Assembly: GCA_026874595.1 (NCBI GenBank)
Contig: CM049318.1
Span: 47,036,456 to 47,100,455, forward strand
Length of the DNA stretch: 64,000 nucleotides
Source of the DNA: Sipunculus nudus
Taxonomy: Eukaryota; Annelida; Sipuncula; Golfingiida; Sipunculidae
Reading direction: 5' to 3'
How positions within the stretch are numbered: the stretch's first letter is position 1; each line of letters starts with the position of its first letter. This document shows, piece by piece, positions 13,600 to 26,455 of this stretch. A program made the translations under genes and the position numbers. The notes beneath the pieces were generated by a model. The model was given only the letters and a program-made list of their open reading frames with translations. It was not told the origin of the DNA and did no database searches.

Positions 13600-15722
13600 T
13601 ATCCCTCTGGTATTTAGAATGAGGCTCCGGCCTCATTGGCTAAGTTTGAGAAAATTTAGTTATTTCAAGAAGGATAACTGGAATGTAGATGACAGAAATA
13701 CATTATGTGTAAGGATCAAGATACACTGCTTAAGTCTGTATTTACTGCAAGATCAGGTGCCATAATGTAAATTAACTAGCTGGCACAAGGGAAATGTGAT
13801 GGATATATGTCGGTAGAGAGTAAAGTATTACATCACTGATGTGGGTTGTGATGGAATTACACAGATCAATATAGATGTGGGATACATGATCATGTCACAT
13901 TTCCAGATGTAACGGTGTAAGGAATAAGGTACTGTATGTTTTAAATTTGTAGAAGTACAACAACAATGCCTAAGCAATAGCTAAATAAGCTGAGAAACTA
14001 CATATATAAGTCTATAGCTATACATACATGTTCTAAAGACAATCTTTTTTTTGTGAATGGACAATCCTAAACATTATCTAGAAGATAAAATGCTGATTTG
14101 TAATAAGATCAGGAACAACATCGCAACCATGATGACATTATTTGACATCCGAAGATGACAACATCAGATTATATAAGTATGACAGCATCTAAATAGAATT
14201 AAGAAATAAATATCTTAATAGACATGATGATAACATCATACACAGATTATACAAGTACAATGCATACAGTGTAAGCAATGGAATAAGTCAAAGTATGTGA
14301 ACCCTTTGAACATAGAGTAAGTGATGTTACATAAAGATGTTCTGTCGAACAGCAATATGCATTACCAATTATAACAAGTGAATTAGCAATGCCTGTAGCT
14401 AAACATATAATTCCTATGGAAAAAGTGATCATGAATTCCTAATCTGACAAAGTTTACACTCTTGTGCCTAAGAGTTTAACATATACATAGGTACATGACA
14501 ATCTGCTCTGTGTGTTGAACAGTACCAATGATTCAAAATACATCTTGGCTTTCATACTTGCCATTGGGACAAGTTGACTTGTGAATAATGGAAGGTTGAT
14601 TTGCTAATCCTTTAGCATAACACAACTGGTGTACCTTACCAGTGTATAAGTACATGACAGAATGAGGTCATTCCTAACGATAGAGGAATGTTGTACATAT
14701 ATTCCCATTTATTACCCAATTTCTGTGCAGGAGCAAGGCGAAAGTTTTGTAAAAACGTGATGATAATGAAAATAAATCCCTGACAGGTGCATGTATCGAT
14801 CTATACCTATAGGATTTTGATGGTAATTTTATTGCTAGCTATTTATGTGTAAGATCAAACATACATCTGTAGAGTGATGATGTTAATTAAAAGAATACTG
14901 TTAATGCTCGAAATCCTTGTCACTCCACATTTTGGTTTATGGGTTATCAGTAGCATAAATGCATGACCGGAATGCATTTGCTCAAGAAACATGTCTGTCA
15001 TAGTACATGTAAATGTGAATTCCTATGAGAAGAATTCCTGTGCTAACCTACATATCTTGCCTGGCAATTCCAGCTATTAATGAGGTTAACCATATCAAAC
15101 CCTTGTTTGAGGCAATAATGTGACCACAGGTCAGTGCATTATTGATTTTTGGAGTCATCAAACTCCCCAGTTTGTCCAATTCCCTATATATTGGGGGGCT
15201 GCCTGTGAACCCGTGTTTGAGGACCAAACTGTAACAATTGAAAATAAGCATCCCATTGTGCTTTGGTGACACAATGTGCTACCATTCCATTAAATTTATA
15301 GCCAAGAGAGCATTATGATACCTGATGATTTGGTATGGACCAACACATGAGAAAATCTCAATATAAATGAAAGATAACATGCTGTTGGTGTTGCATGTCG
15401 CTGTACTCTAGGAATTATTGTATTTAAATCAATACAGTCATTTTGGGTGACAGTACATGTAAACATCTTAGATAGACATTACTATATCAAATCTAACATT
15501 GACAGTTCTACACTGTTTAATGTGTTGTTTTGTAAGCCTCTTCCTAACCTATCAATTAGACAGAGACATTAAATTATATCATATTACAACTATAACACAA
15601 CAATAAGAGAAAGTTACAGAACATAACATATATATATATATATATATATATTTTTTTTGTATTACAACATATACATGCAAAATATTCTGAAATGCCCCAA
15701 ATTTACATTGGGCATTTAAAAT

Positions 15723-16462
15723 TCAGAGTCTCTGGTTTTTGTTTTTCATTACCTCAGGAAATCTTGTCTTCTTTGGGTCTTCTGTTGTCTTCTCTGCTGA
15801 CTTGGCTTCTTTTTTCTTGCTGGAGTCATGGTATGGAAGGTGATGCAGAAGATAGCGGTAGAACGGCAAATCTGCTTCTAGTAGTTGCAGGAACATAGCG
15901 AGGAACTTGTTGTGAGATAACACACAGTGCACGTGGTATGGCCAGGAGTATTGTTGACATAGGCCCGAAGCTGGCTTGTCCCGATATTGATTTTTTTGGT
16001 GTGGCTGGTCCGAAACAATGATGATCTCAGATTGAGATAACACCACTTTTTTGAAGTGAAAAAAAATCATTTTTGCAACTTGAAGTCATAGTTAAAGCAA
16101 TATGCTGATTACAGTGTCCTTTTGGTTTAAAGATACAGAGAGAGTCTTTGATCTTCTCAAGCAGAGCACTGAGAAACTGCAGCCAAGTTAAAGTTTGAAG
16201 AGAGAGTTCATAGCAAAGTTTGATACCTTCAGCAGAAGAGATTACATTCTTGATGTTAGGCTGTGATCCAGTACCTGGGTGAGGTTCTGGTGCATGGGTT
16301 GGAAGACCAGTCAATGGCACCTGTGGCTGTGAGGGGGGGGGGATCTTCTGTCTTCACTCTAGCTGGCAGCATTGTCGTTTTTTTCTGGTGCTGATGTGCT
16401 GGAAGTGACTCCTGGTTCATCAACCAAAATGATACAGAGGTGGGGTTCGGGGATGTCCCCAC
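15723..16462 (-). pseudogene. Unrecognised ORF chain inside the LTR element
   Basis: Three minus-strand open pieces (16256-16462, 16027-16320 and 15723-16070) follow one another in different frames. The breaks lie at a G-run (about 16331-16340) and a run of eight T (about 16060), which are typical slippage or indel sites. Together they would make roughly 240 residues: a Pro/Thr-rich start, a Leu-rich middle (LCYELSLQTLTWLQFLSALL) and a basic tail with KKKEAKSAEK. There is no gag zinc knuckle, protease or RT motif. It could be a degraded gag-like frame or a captured host fragment; it is not identified. The remaining interior (13600-15700) has no coding potential. Confidence 0.4.
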
Positions 16463-17211
16463 ACTGTATCACATACGGTTGCTGATGCGCGTGGCAGACA
16501 ATGTTCCAAGACCAGTTTGATGATAGAAGCCTTTATTCAATAGCAAGAGGTCTGGGACAGTCTCTCTCTCTGAGAGAGCCGCCCAGTCTCCCTGACTCAC
16601 TCTCTCTCAGCGCGCACTACAGATAGTTTTGTTACAGAGCTTTCACGTGACACATGAGATGTACATATCCATATTTCTGCATTTCGTCATAAAAGCTAAA
16701 CCTTATTGGATGACTCAAAGTAGGTCACAATTACATCAGAGTTGTACGTGTTCTACCTAACTTTCGTGAGATCTGATTCGACAAAAGTGCTACGGAAAAT
16801 CCCAAGTCTGACCTGACATACATCCAGTTATAGACTAACCTACAAGTCCTATATGGAGGACAGTGCTTATATACACATGCGGAGTCTCATAAAATAACAT
16901 GTTTTAATTGTGTTCTACCATTCCCTCATAAAGACTAAACACATAAGTCATTCTGTGACACTATTTCTGTTTGTACAGACTTAAAATAGACCTTATAATG
17001 GTTTGGTGTACTGTTCTCTGATTAAATTGGGAGAGAAGCCTATATGTGTGTGTCTTGATGACTGGTTGTCGGGTGTCATCAATTATGAGAAGTCATTAAT
17101 TGTTCAGTCTGACATGCCTGAAACTGAGCTTAAATTTGTGAAATATGAAATGTGAAATATTCCTTGAAATATGTGTTAAGTCACAAATATGCACTTTCCT
17201 ACTCCATAACA
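16430..17211 (-). repeat. 5' LTR (minus-strand sense)
   Basis: 782 bp, matching the other LTR except for a 2-3 base difference near 16448 and a G/A difference near 16837. It begins TGTTATGGAG on the minus strand and ends in CTGTATCA. It contains a TC-rich segment able to pair with an adjacent GAGAGAG, and the same TATA and AATAAA motifs as the partner LTR. Confidence 0.93.
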
Positions 17212-17215
17212 ATAG

Positions 17216-17993
17216 GATCACCGTGGCGAGTGCCCCTTTCTACTGAAAAATAATGACTAGTCACTCCATTATTGATAATTGCACTCTCTAAATTAGTATA
17301 CATAGTCTTTATCCATGAAATAAAACAATCACCAAATCCAATTTACCTTAATGCACAGTACATAAATTTGTGATCAATTGAGTCAAAGGCTGTGGCAAAG
17401 TCTGCAGCAAACATAATACCAGATATATCTTTTTGTTTACAATAATACATGACATCTTGAATTAGCCTGATTGGTTCACCAATAAATCTCCCATTGATAA
17501 AAGCACTTTGTTCTTTAGGTATAATCTTAGGTAATATTTTTTTCATTCTCTCAACAAGTGCTTTACTAAGTATTTTATAATCAACATTAATTTGGCTAAT
17601 GGGTCGCCATGACTTCATGTAACGTGTATCTTTTCCTGGTTTCTCGAGTAAAGTAATTATTGCTTGTCGTTGACTAGGTGACAACTGACCTTCTATAAAA
17701 CTGTATTTTATAGAATCTACTAAATCTGTTCCTATCACTGGGAAAAAATATTCATAAAATTCTTTTGTCAATCCATCATTACCAGGAGTTTTATTTGATG
17801 GCATTAATTTTACAATTTTATAAGCTTCTGGAAAGGATAAGGGGCCATCACATAATGAAGACTGTTCATTTGATAGTTTTTGGATATTAAGATCTTTTAA
17901 ATACTCTTCACATTCAGGATAACTAACATTTATAGACCTTTTGAACTTCTTAGTATAGAATGCAGTTAGTTCATGAAGTATATCACTTTGCAT
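17216..17993 (-). pseudogene. LINE ORF2, reverse transcriptase N-terminal half
   Basis: Contains the RT blocks SNKTPGNDGLTKEFY, SWRPISQINVDYKILSKAL, EQSAFINGRFIGEPI and the catalytic FAADFATAFDSI (motif A, first Asp). An in-frame TAA at 17343-17345 interrupts the frame. Reading on in the same frame gives the RT motif GTRHGDP at about 17220. The LTR element inserts immediately after it, so the catalytic FADD motif is now 4.4 kb away. The L1/Tx1 affinity is clear from these blocks. Confidence 0.88.
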
Positions 17994-18016
17994 AGTTATT
18001 TCTTTTTCATCAATTA

Positions 18017-19225
18017 TTAATTTTTTGACATGTATTTTCTTTTGTTTCTTTTTTCTAAATTGAGAAAGTAAGTGCTATTTCTCTCCCCTTCCTCTCGCCA
18101 CTGTGCCCTTGAGCAAATTATTATCCCTTCTGTAATGTAGTTGTAATTTTCTTCCAGACGTTGTTTTGTTTCTATATAATCCTTTACAGTTGATTCATTT
18201 AACTGGTGACCCAATCTATGTTCTAATTCTTTTAATTTTCTTTCCAATTGTTCAATATCTTTCTTTCTTTTTCTTGATTTTATTTTTGAATATCTCATTG
18301 TAAATCCTCTTATTTTGTATTTTATATATTCCCATCTTTTTGCCGGATCACTATTCTTTATCTCTGCTTTCCATTCTATTATACATTTCTTTAAGTCTTC
18401 TATATACTGTTTATCTTTCAATAACGAATTTTTAAATTTCCAGTAGCCTTGGCCAAACTTATTTGTTTCTTGAAATAAAAGCTTCACAACAATAGCAGAA
18501 TGATCAGTATCCACTGAAACAATAATATCTGTGTTTTTTACATAAGACTGCATATTATTTGTTACAAGATAATAATCTAAACGCCTCTGTGTCAAAGGTT
18601 TAAATCTTGTCCATGTACATTTTTTTAAATTTGGATTTCTAACTCTCCAAATGTCAATGAGATCAAATTCATTGATAATTAAATTAATTTTAGATACAAC
18701 TCTCTTTTTTATTAGTGCTTGACCTCCATCAGCATCAATTTGATTTAAACATACATTAAAATCTCCACCTATGACCACCTTCAAGTCATCATTGAGACAA
18801 TTTCCTCTCATTACAGTATTGAAATTTTCATAAAATTGCAGTTGCTCTGTCTCTGTGTTTGGAGCATATATATTACATAACAGGAAGGGACAATCTTGAA
18901 TAAAACATTTCAATAATATATATCTTCCTTCTTTGTCTACAATCACATCTTTATATTTAAATTCCAAGTGTTCACCAACAATAATTAAAACTCCTTTACT
19001 GGAACTTGTTCCATGTGAAAAGTACATATCACCTCTCCATTGCCTGGACCAGCTATCTATATCTTCTATTTTACTGTGAGACTCTTGAATGAAACCAACT
19101 CCTTGAACACATCCATGTTTATGAAACCAATTAAAAATCTTCTTCTCTTTTCATACTTCCTCATTCCTCTTACGTTTAAAGAGATTATATTAACACAATT
19201 TGCTGTGTTACACATAAGTATGTGT
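18017..19225 (-). pseudogene. LINE ORF2, APE-type endonuclease part
   Basis: The longest open piece (18017-19027) is 336 residues. It contains the APE endonuclease signatures GGDFN, the RRLDYYLV block and TDHSAI (catalytic DH). The N-terminal part lies just upstream in other frames, with NIISLNVRGM (metal/active-site Asn) and FIQESHS (catalytic Glu), so at least one frameshift lies near 19150-19200. A basic linker follows. The frame is lost at about 18020 in a run of six A, where a one-base change separates it from the RT frame. In intact elements this domain nicks target DNA for target-primed reverse transcription. Confidence 0.85.
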
Positions 19226-19500
19226 GAAGTGATTTAAATATTTGAATATATTTTTCATTATACCTCCAATTAAATAAATATTTCTACTGTATGCATCAAT
19301 TACAAGGATAACACAGACAAACATTTGACAAACACTTACACTGAATATAGTAGCAAGCATGAACTTTCAAATAAATCAACAGGATATTTGGGCCTGCTTC
19401 TTTACATTATTATTTTCATAAAGCAACGAATATAAGAAAAACATACATCACTTATTCATAACTGGGTGGTTTGTCCCCTCACTGTTTTATAATGTAATGA

Positions 19501-20196
19501 CTAATGTAGGAACAACTCTTCAAGGTTATCTCCATATTTCACCTCTACAATATGATTGGAATCATCTTTATCTTTGGCAAATATTTTGCCATTCAAAGTC
19601 CATGCAGTTAATACTTTAGGGTCCTTTCTAACCCTGTTGAACAATTGAACCATTTCATGACACAAGTCATCAACAATCATGACCCCTGTACTTTTAAGTT
19701 GTTTTCTCTCTTTTTGTACTGCTATTCTGTCATCTATATTTTTAAACCTCACTATTATTGGTCTTGGTTTATCCTGTCTTTTCTTACCTACCCTGTATAC
19801 AGTATCTATGGCATTTGTTGGCATGTTCATGTGCATTTTTGCATTTAGTAGGCTATAAACTGTTTCTCTACAGTTTTCATCTGTTGCCCTCTCTGTAACC
19901 CCAGTGATTCTGACATTTAACCTGCGAGAGTACTGCTCGTTCTTAATGGCAAGTAATTTTGCTTAGTGTGCTTTCTCTTTACTTTCCTCTGATTCTTTTT
20001 TCAATTCATAGTTTTCTTTTTCTAACCTGGCAACCCTTCTCTCTAGAGCATCTGTTTTTGTTTCAAGTTCAAATACTCTACATTCTATTTTCTCTATATA
20101 TGTATCTATGAAGGATTTGAAATCGTTTCGTATCTCTAATTTCAGTTGTACTAGCATGTCACTGAGGACCTTCTGTGTTACAATCCCTTCTGCCAT
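19501..20196 (-). pseudogene. LINE ORF1 protein, one premature stop
   Basis: A single reading frame of 231 codons starting MAEGIVTQKVLSDML, interrupted by one TAA at 19963-19965 (codon 78); both sides are in the same frame. The first part is a heptad-rich coiled coil (about residues 20-75) with alternating Glu, Lys and Leu. The second part contains NEQYSRRLNVRITGV, the conserved start of the ORF1p RNA-recognition-like domain of L1/Tx1 elements, and ends in a basic/acidic C-terminal domain. ORF1p is the trimeric RNA-binding chaperone that coats LINE RNA. A single point mutation accounts for the break. It is the first ORF in the element, upstream of ORF2. Confidence 0.85.
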
Positions 20197-20732
20197 TTCT
20201 TTGTTTTTATTTCCACTGTCACCAGAAACAGTTTTTAAACTGTATTTAGTTTTTTTATTGAAAGTTTATAACCTTGTGGGGATGTACTAGAGATACTTTA
20301 AGTGCTGGATAAAGTTGACCTTAATCTTTTTCTGTCATCATCCCCAGACATATCAGTATGAAAACCCTAAGTAAATATATTATTTCAGACAACAATCATA
20401 TGAATTTAAGCAGGCCCAAATAGATATAATTGTTTACATTGTATGTATTATTTCTGTGTAGTTTTCTCTTTTAACATGTACATCAGACCTATATAGAAAG
20501 CTCACAAAATTTACAGGCTAGCTGGTGCATCTGGGTGATAATGGGTGTATTACTGTTGTCAATACAACCCTTCCTACTAAGTGCACATGCACTTTGGGGC
20601 ATTGACAGGTGTGTCAAGGCTCCCAATGAAAAGAACAATAGACACTGGCAAATGGCAGTCTATTGAATTTTAAAAAGTTATGATAACAAAAATTCCATGA
20701 AACTTTAGCCTCTGAGATTTACTTAAAACAAA

Positions 20733-23700
20733 ACTTTGCTACTTAGTGTTATCAGTATAGATCGGATGATTGACTGTGTAACTTAGTGTAACCAGTATAG
20801 ATCGGATGATTGACTGTGGAACTTAGTGTAACCAGTATAGATCGGATGCTTGACTGTGTAACTTACTGTTACCAGTCTATATAGGATACTTGTGTAACAT
20901 AGTGTTACCAGTCGATATAGGATGCTTGACTGTTCAACTTAGTGTTACCAGTCCATATAGGATACTGGACTGTGTAACTTAGTGTTTCCAGTCTATTTAG
21001 GATACTTGACTGTGTAACTTAGTGTTACCAGTCGATATAGGATGCTTGACTGTGTAACTTAGTGTTACCAGTCGATATAGGATGCTTGACTGTGTAAGTT
21101 AGTGTTACCAGTCTATATAGGATACTTGACTGTGTAACTTAGTATTACCAGTTGATATTGGATGCTTAAATGTGTAACTTAGTGTTACCAGTCGATATAG
21201 GATGCTTGACTGTTCAACTTAGTGTTACCAGTCCATATAGGATACTGGACTGTGTAACTTAGTGTTTCCAGTCGATATAGGATGCTTGACTGTGTAACTT
21301 AGTGTTACCAGTCTATTTAGGATACTTGACTGTGTAACTTAGTGTTACCAGTCCATATAGGATGCTTGACTGTGTAACTTAGTGTTACCAGTCGATATAG
21401 GATGCTTGACTGTGTAAGTTAGTGTTACCAGTCTATATAGGATACTTGACTGTGTAACTTAGTATTACCAGTCGATATTGGATGCTTGACTGTGCAACTT
21501 AGTGTTACCAGTATAGATCAGATGCTTGACTGTGTAACTTAGTGTAACCAGTCTATAGAAGATGCTTGACAGTGTAACTTAGTGTTACCAGTCGATATAG
21601 GATACTTGACTGTGTTACTTAGTGGTTACCAGTCGATATAGGAAGCTTGACTGTGTAACTTAGTGTTACCAGTCACGATCAAATGCTTGACTGTGCAACT
21701 TAGTGTTACCAGTATAGATCGGATGCTTGACTGTTTATGACTGTTTAACTTGGTGTTTCCTGTCGATATAGGATGCTTGACTGTGTTAATTAGTGTTACC
21801 AGTTGATATAGGATGCTTGACTGTGTAACTTAGTGTTACCAGTCTATATAAGATGCTTGATTGTGTAACTTAGTGTTTCCAGTCGATATAGGATTCTTGA
21901 CTGTGTAACTTAGTGTTACCAGACATATAGGATACTTGACTGTGTTACTTAGTGTTTACCAGTCGATATAGGAAGCTTGACTGTGTAACTTAGTGTTACC
22001 AGTCTATTTAGGATGCTTGACAGTGTAACTTAGTGTTACCAGTTTCGATCGAATGCTTGACTGTGCAACTTATTGTTACCAGTATAGATCAGATGCTTGA
22101 CTGTTTAACTTAGTGTTTCCTGTCGATAGAAGATGCTTGACTGTGTAAATTAGTGTTACCAGTCGATATAGGATGGTTGACTGTGTAACTTAGTGTAACC
22201 AGTCTACATAGGATGCTTGACTGTTCAACTTAGTGTTACCAGTCCATATAGGATACTGGACTGTGTAACTTAGTGTTTCCAGTCTATTTAGGATACTTGA
22301 CTGTGTAACTTAGTGTTACCAGTCGATATAGGATGCTTGACTGTGTAACTTAGTGTTACCAGTCGATATAGGATGCTTGACTGTGTAAGTTAGTGTTACC
22401 AGTCTATATAGGATACTTGACTGTGTAACTTAGTATTACCAGTTGATATTGGATGCTTAAATGTGTAACTTAGTGTTACCAGTCGATATAGGATGCTTGA
22501 CTGTTCAACTTAGTGTTACCAGTCCATATAGGATACTGGACTGTGTAACTTAGTGTTTCCAGTCGATATAGGATGCTTGACTGTGTAACTTAGTGTTACC
22601 AGTCTATTTAGGATACTTGACTGTGTAACTTAGTGTTACCAGTCCATATAGGATGCTTGACTGTGTAACTTAGTGTTACCAGTCGATATAGGATGCTTGA
22701 CTGTGTAAGTTAGTGTTACCAGTCTATATAGGATACTTGACTGTGTAACTTAGTATTACCAGTCGATATTGGATGCTTGACTGTGCAACTTAGTGTTACC
22801 AGTATAGATCAGATGCTTGACTGTGTAACTTAGTGTAACCAGTCTATAGAAGATGCTTGACAGTGTAACTTAGTGTTACCAGTCGATATAGGATACTTGA
22901 CTGTGTTACTTAGTGGTTACCAGTCGATATAGGAAGCTTGACTGTGTAACTTAGTGTTACCAGTCACGATCAAATGCTTGACTGTGCAACTTAGTGTTAC
23001 CAGTATAGATCGGATGCTTGATTGTTTATGACTGTTTAACTTGGTGTTTCCTGTCAATATAGGATGCTTGACTGTGTTAATTAGTGTTACCAGTTGATAT
23101 AGGATGCTTGACTGTGTAACTTAGTGTTACCAGTCTATATAAGATGCTTGATTGTGTAACTTAGTGTTTCCAGTCGATATAGGATTCTTGACTGTGTAAC
23201 TTAGTGTTACCAGACATATAGGATACTTGACTGTGTTACTTAGTGTTTACCAGTCGATATAGGAAGCTTGACTGTGTAACTTAGTGTTACCAGTCTATTT
23301 AGGATGCTTGACAGTGTAACTTAGTGTTACCAGTTTCGATCGAATGCTTGACTGTGCAACTTATTGTTACCAGTATAGATCAGATGCTTGACTGTTTAAC
23401 TTAGTGTTTCCTGTCGATAGAAGATGCTTGACTGTGTAAATTAGTGTTACCAGTCGATATAGGATGGTTGACTGTGTAACTTAGTGTAACCAGTCTACAT
23501 AGGATGCTTGACTGTTCAACTTAGTGTTACCAGTAAAGATCGGATGCTTGACTGTTTAACTTAGTGTTACCAGTCTATATAAGATGCTTGACTGTGTAAC
23601 TTACTGTTACCAGTCTATATAGGATACTTGACTGTGTAACTTGTGTTACCAGTCTATATAAGATGCTTGACTGTGTAACTTAGTGTTTCCAGTCAATATA

Positions 23701-26455
23701 GGATGCTTGACTGTGTAACTTAGTGTTACCAGTCTATATAGGATACTTGACTGTGTTACTTAGTGTTTACCACTCGATATAGGAAGCTTGACTGTGTAAC
23801 TTAGTGTTACCAGTCTATTTAGGATGCTTGACAGTGTAACTTAGTGTTACCAGTCTCGATCAAATGCTTGACTGTGCAACTTCGTGTTTCCAGTGGATAT
23901 AGAATGCTTGACTGTGTAACTTACTGTTACCAGTCTATATAAGATGCTTTACTGTGTAACTTAGTGTTTCCAGTCGATATAGGATGCTTGACTGTGTAAC
24001 TTAGTGTTACCAGTCTATATAGGATACTTGACTGTGTAACTTAGTGTTACCAGTCGATATAGGAAGCTTGACTGTGTAACTTACTGTTACCAGTCCAATA
24101 AGGATGCTTGACAGTGTAACTTTAGTGTTACCAGTCTATATAGGATACTTGCTGTGTAACTTAGTGTTACCAGTCGATATAGGATGCTTGACTGTTTAAC
24201 TTAGTGTTTCCTGTTGATATAGGATGCTTGACTGTTTAACTTAGTGTTACCAGTCGATATAGGATGCTTGACTGTGCAACTTAGTGTTACCAGTATAGAT
24301 CAGATGCTTGACTGTGTAACTTAGTGTTACCAGTCTATGTAGGAAGCTTGACTGTTTAACTCAGTGTTACCAGTCTATATAAGATGCTTGACTGTGTAAC
24401 ATACTGTTACCAGTCTATATAAGATGCTTGACTGTGTTACTTAGTGTTACCAGTAGATATTGGATGCTTGACTGTGTAACTTAGTGTTACCAGTTGATAT
24501 AGGATGCTTGACTGTGCAACTTAGTGTTACCAGTCGATATTGGATGCTTAACTGTGCAACTTAGTGTTACCAGTATAGATCGGATGCTTGACTGTGTAAC
24601 TTAGTGTAACCAGTCTATTTAGGATACTTGACTTTGGAACTTAGTGTTACCAGTCGATATAGGATGCTTGACTGTGTAACTTAGTGTTACCGGTCGATAT
24701 AGGATGCTTGACTGTGTAAGTTAGTGTTACCAGTCTATATGGGATACTTGACTGTGTAACTTAGTATTACCAGTCGATATTGGATGTTTAACTGTGCAAC
24801 TTAGTGTTACCAGTATAGATCGAATGCTTGACTGTGTAACTTAGTGTAACCAGTCTATAGATGATGCTTGACAGTGTAACTTAGTGTTACCAGTCTATAT
24901 AGGATGCTTGACTGTGTTACTTAGTTGTTACCAGTCGATATAGGAAGCTTGACTGTGTAACTTAGTGTTACCAGTCTATTTAGGATACTTGACTGTGTAA
25001 CTTAGTGTTACCAGTCCATATAGGATGCTTGACTGTGTAACTTAGTGTTACTAGTCTATATAAGATGCTTGACTGTGTAATTTAGTGTTTCCAGTTGATA
25101 TAGGATGCTTGACTGTGTAACTTAGTGTTACCAGTCTATTTAGGATGCTTGACAGTGTAACTTAGTGTAACCAGTCTATGTAGGAAGCTTGACTGTGCAA
25201 CTTAGTGTTACCAGTATAGATCGGATGCTTGACTGTGTAACTTACTGTTACCAGTCTAATTAGGATGCTTGACAGTGAAACTTAGTGTTACCAGTCTAGA
25301 TAGGATGCTTGACTGTGCAACTTAGTGTTACCAGTATAGATAGGATCCTTGACTGTGCAACTTAGTGTTACCAGTATAGATCGGATGCTTGACTGTGTAA
25401 CTTAGTGTAACCAGTATAGATCGGATGCTTGACTGTGTAACTCACTGTTACCAGTCTAATTAGGATGCTTGACAGTGTAACTTAGTGTACCCAGTCTATA
25501 GATGATGCTTGACAGTGTAACTTAATGTTACCAGTTTATATAGGATGCTTGACTGTGTTACTTAGTGTTTACCAGTCGATATAGGAAGCTTGACTGTGTA
25601 ACTTAGTGTTACCAGTCTATTTAGGATGCTTGACAGTATAACTTAGTGTTACCAGTCTCGATCGAATGCTTGACTGTGTAACTTAGTGTTACCAGTCTAT
25701 ATAGGATACTTGACTGTGTAACTTAGTGTTACCAGTCTAGATAGGATGCTTGACTGTGTAACTTAGTGTTACTAATCTATATAAGATGCTTGACTGTGTA
25801 ATTTAGTGTTTCCAGTTGATATAGGATGCTTGACTGTGTAACTTAGTGTTACCAGTCTATTTAGGATGCTTGACAGTGTAACTTAGTGTAACCAGTCTAT
25901 GTAGGAAGCTTGACTGTGCAACTTAGTGTTACCAGTATAGATCGGATGCTTGACTGTGTAACTTACTGTTACCAGTCTAATTAGGATGCTTGACAGTGTA
26001 ACTTAGTGTTACCAGTCTATTTAGGATGCTTGACAGTGTAACTTAGTGTAACCAGTCTATGTAGGAAGCTTGACTGTGCAACTTAGTGTTACCAGTATAG
26101 ATCGGATGCTTGACTGTGTAACTTACTGTTACCAGTCTAATTAGGATGCTTGACAGTGAAACTTAGTGTTACCAGTCTAGATAGGATGCTTGACTGTGCA
26201 ACTTAGTGTTACCAGTATAGATCGGATCCTTGACTGTGCAACTTAGTGTTACCAGTATAGATCGGATGCTTGACTGTGTAACTTAGTGTAACCAGTATAG
26301 ATCGGATGCTTGACTGTGTAACTCACTGTTACCAGTCTAATTAGGATGCTTGACAGTGTAACTTAGTGTTACCAGTCTAGATAGGATGCTTGACTGTGCA
26401 ACTTAGTGTTACCAGTATAGATTGGATGCTTGACTGTGTGACTTAGTGCTACCAG
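20733..26455 (+). repeat. 40-bp minisatellite, about 143 units
   Basis: The repeat is CTTGACTGTGTAACTTAGTG followed by TTACCAGTCGATATAGGATG (40 bp), with variants such as TATAGATCGG, CTATTTAGG and TTTCCAG. Higher-order structure is clear: about 20922-22212 and 22213-23503 are near-identical 1291-bp blocks (GATACTGGAC at 20961 and 22252; TGTTTATGACTG at 21732 and 23023). Shorter block duplications of 720 and 160 bp occur near 25092, 25812 and 26010. No open frame crosses it. The array begins at the right target duplication of the LINE. Confidence 0.97.

Larger units (their letters stand above)
12817..17211 (-). mobile_element. Non-autonomous LTR retrotransposon inserted in the LINE RT
   Basis: Two direct repeats of 783 and 782 bp, each TG...CA on either strand, bound a 2.8-kb interior. 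A 4-bp duplication ATAG flanks them (12813-12816 and 17212-17215). Minus-strand orientation is supported by a TATATAAG box and AATAAA in the LTR in the right order, a purine tract AGAGGGA just before the 3' LTR (near 13600-13610), and TGG two bases inside the 5' LTR as expected for a primer-binding site. No gag, protease, RT, RNase H or integrase was found, so it would depend on another element. Only about three differences separate the two LTRs, so the insertion is recent. The 4-bp duplication is compatible with a Ty3/Gypsy-type integrase; the superfamily is unproven. Confidence 0.88.
10733..20732 (-). mobile_element. Tx1/L1-clade non-LTR retrotransposon, near full length, with nested LTR element
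   Basis: A minus-strand LINE with ORF1 (coiled coil plus RNA-binding part), ORF2 endonuclease, reverse transcriptase and a C-terminal Cys/His region. Its 3' poly-A tail reads as poly-T at 10731-10745 on the + strand. It is flanked by a 12-bp target-site duplication with one mismatch (10721-10732 and 20733-20744), both lying in the 40-bp minisatellite. Without the 4.4-kb LTR element at 12817-17211 it is about 5.6 kb, the usual size of a full-length L1/Tx1 element. Both ORFs contain nonsense codons or frameshifts, so it is inactive. Clade assignment rests on the two-ORF layout, APE endonuclease motifs and L1-like RT and C-terminal motifs. Confidence 0.9.

Noticed and set aside
20733-26455. CRISPR-like regularity of the 40-bp and 68-bp arrays
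   Set aside because: The whole unit repeats with no unique spacers, and the genome is clearly eukaryotic; these are minisatellites.
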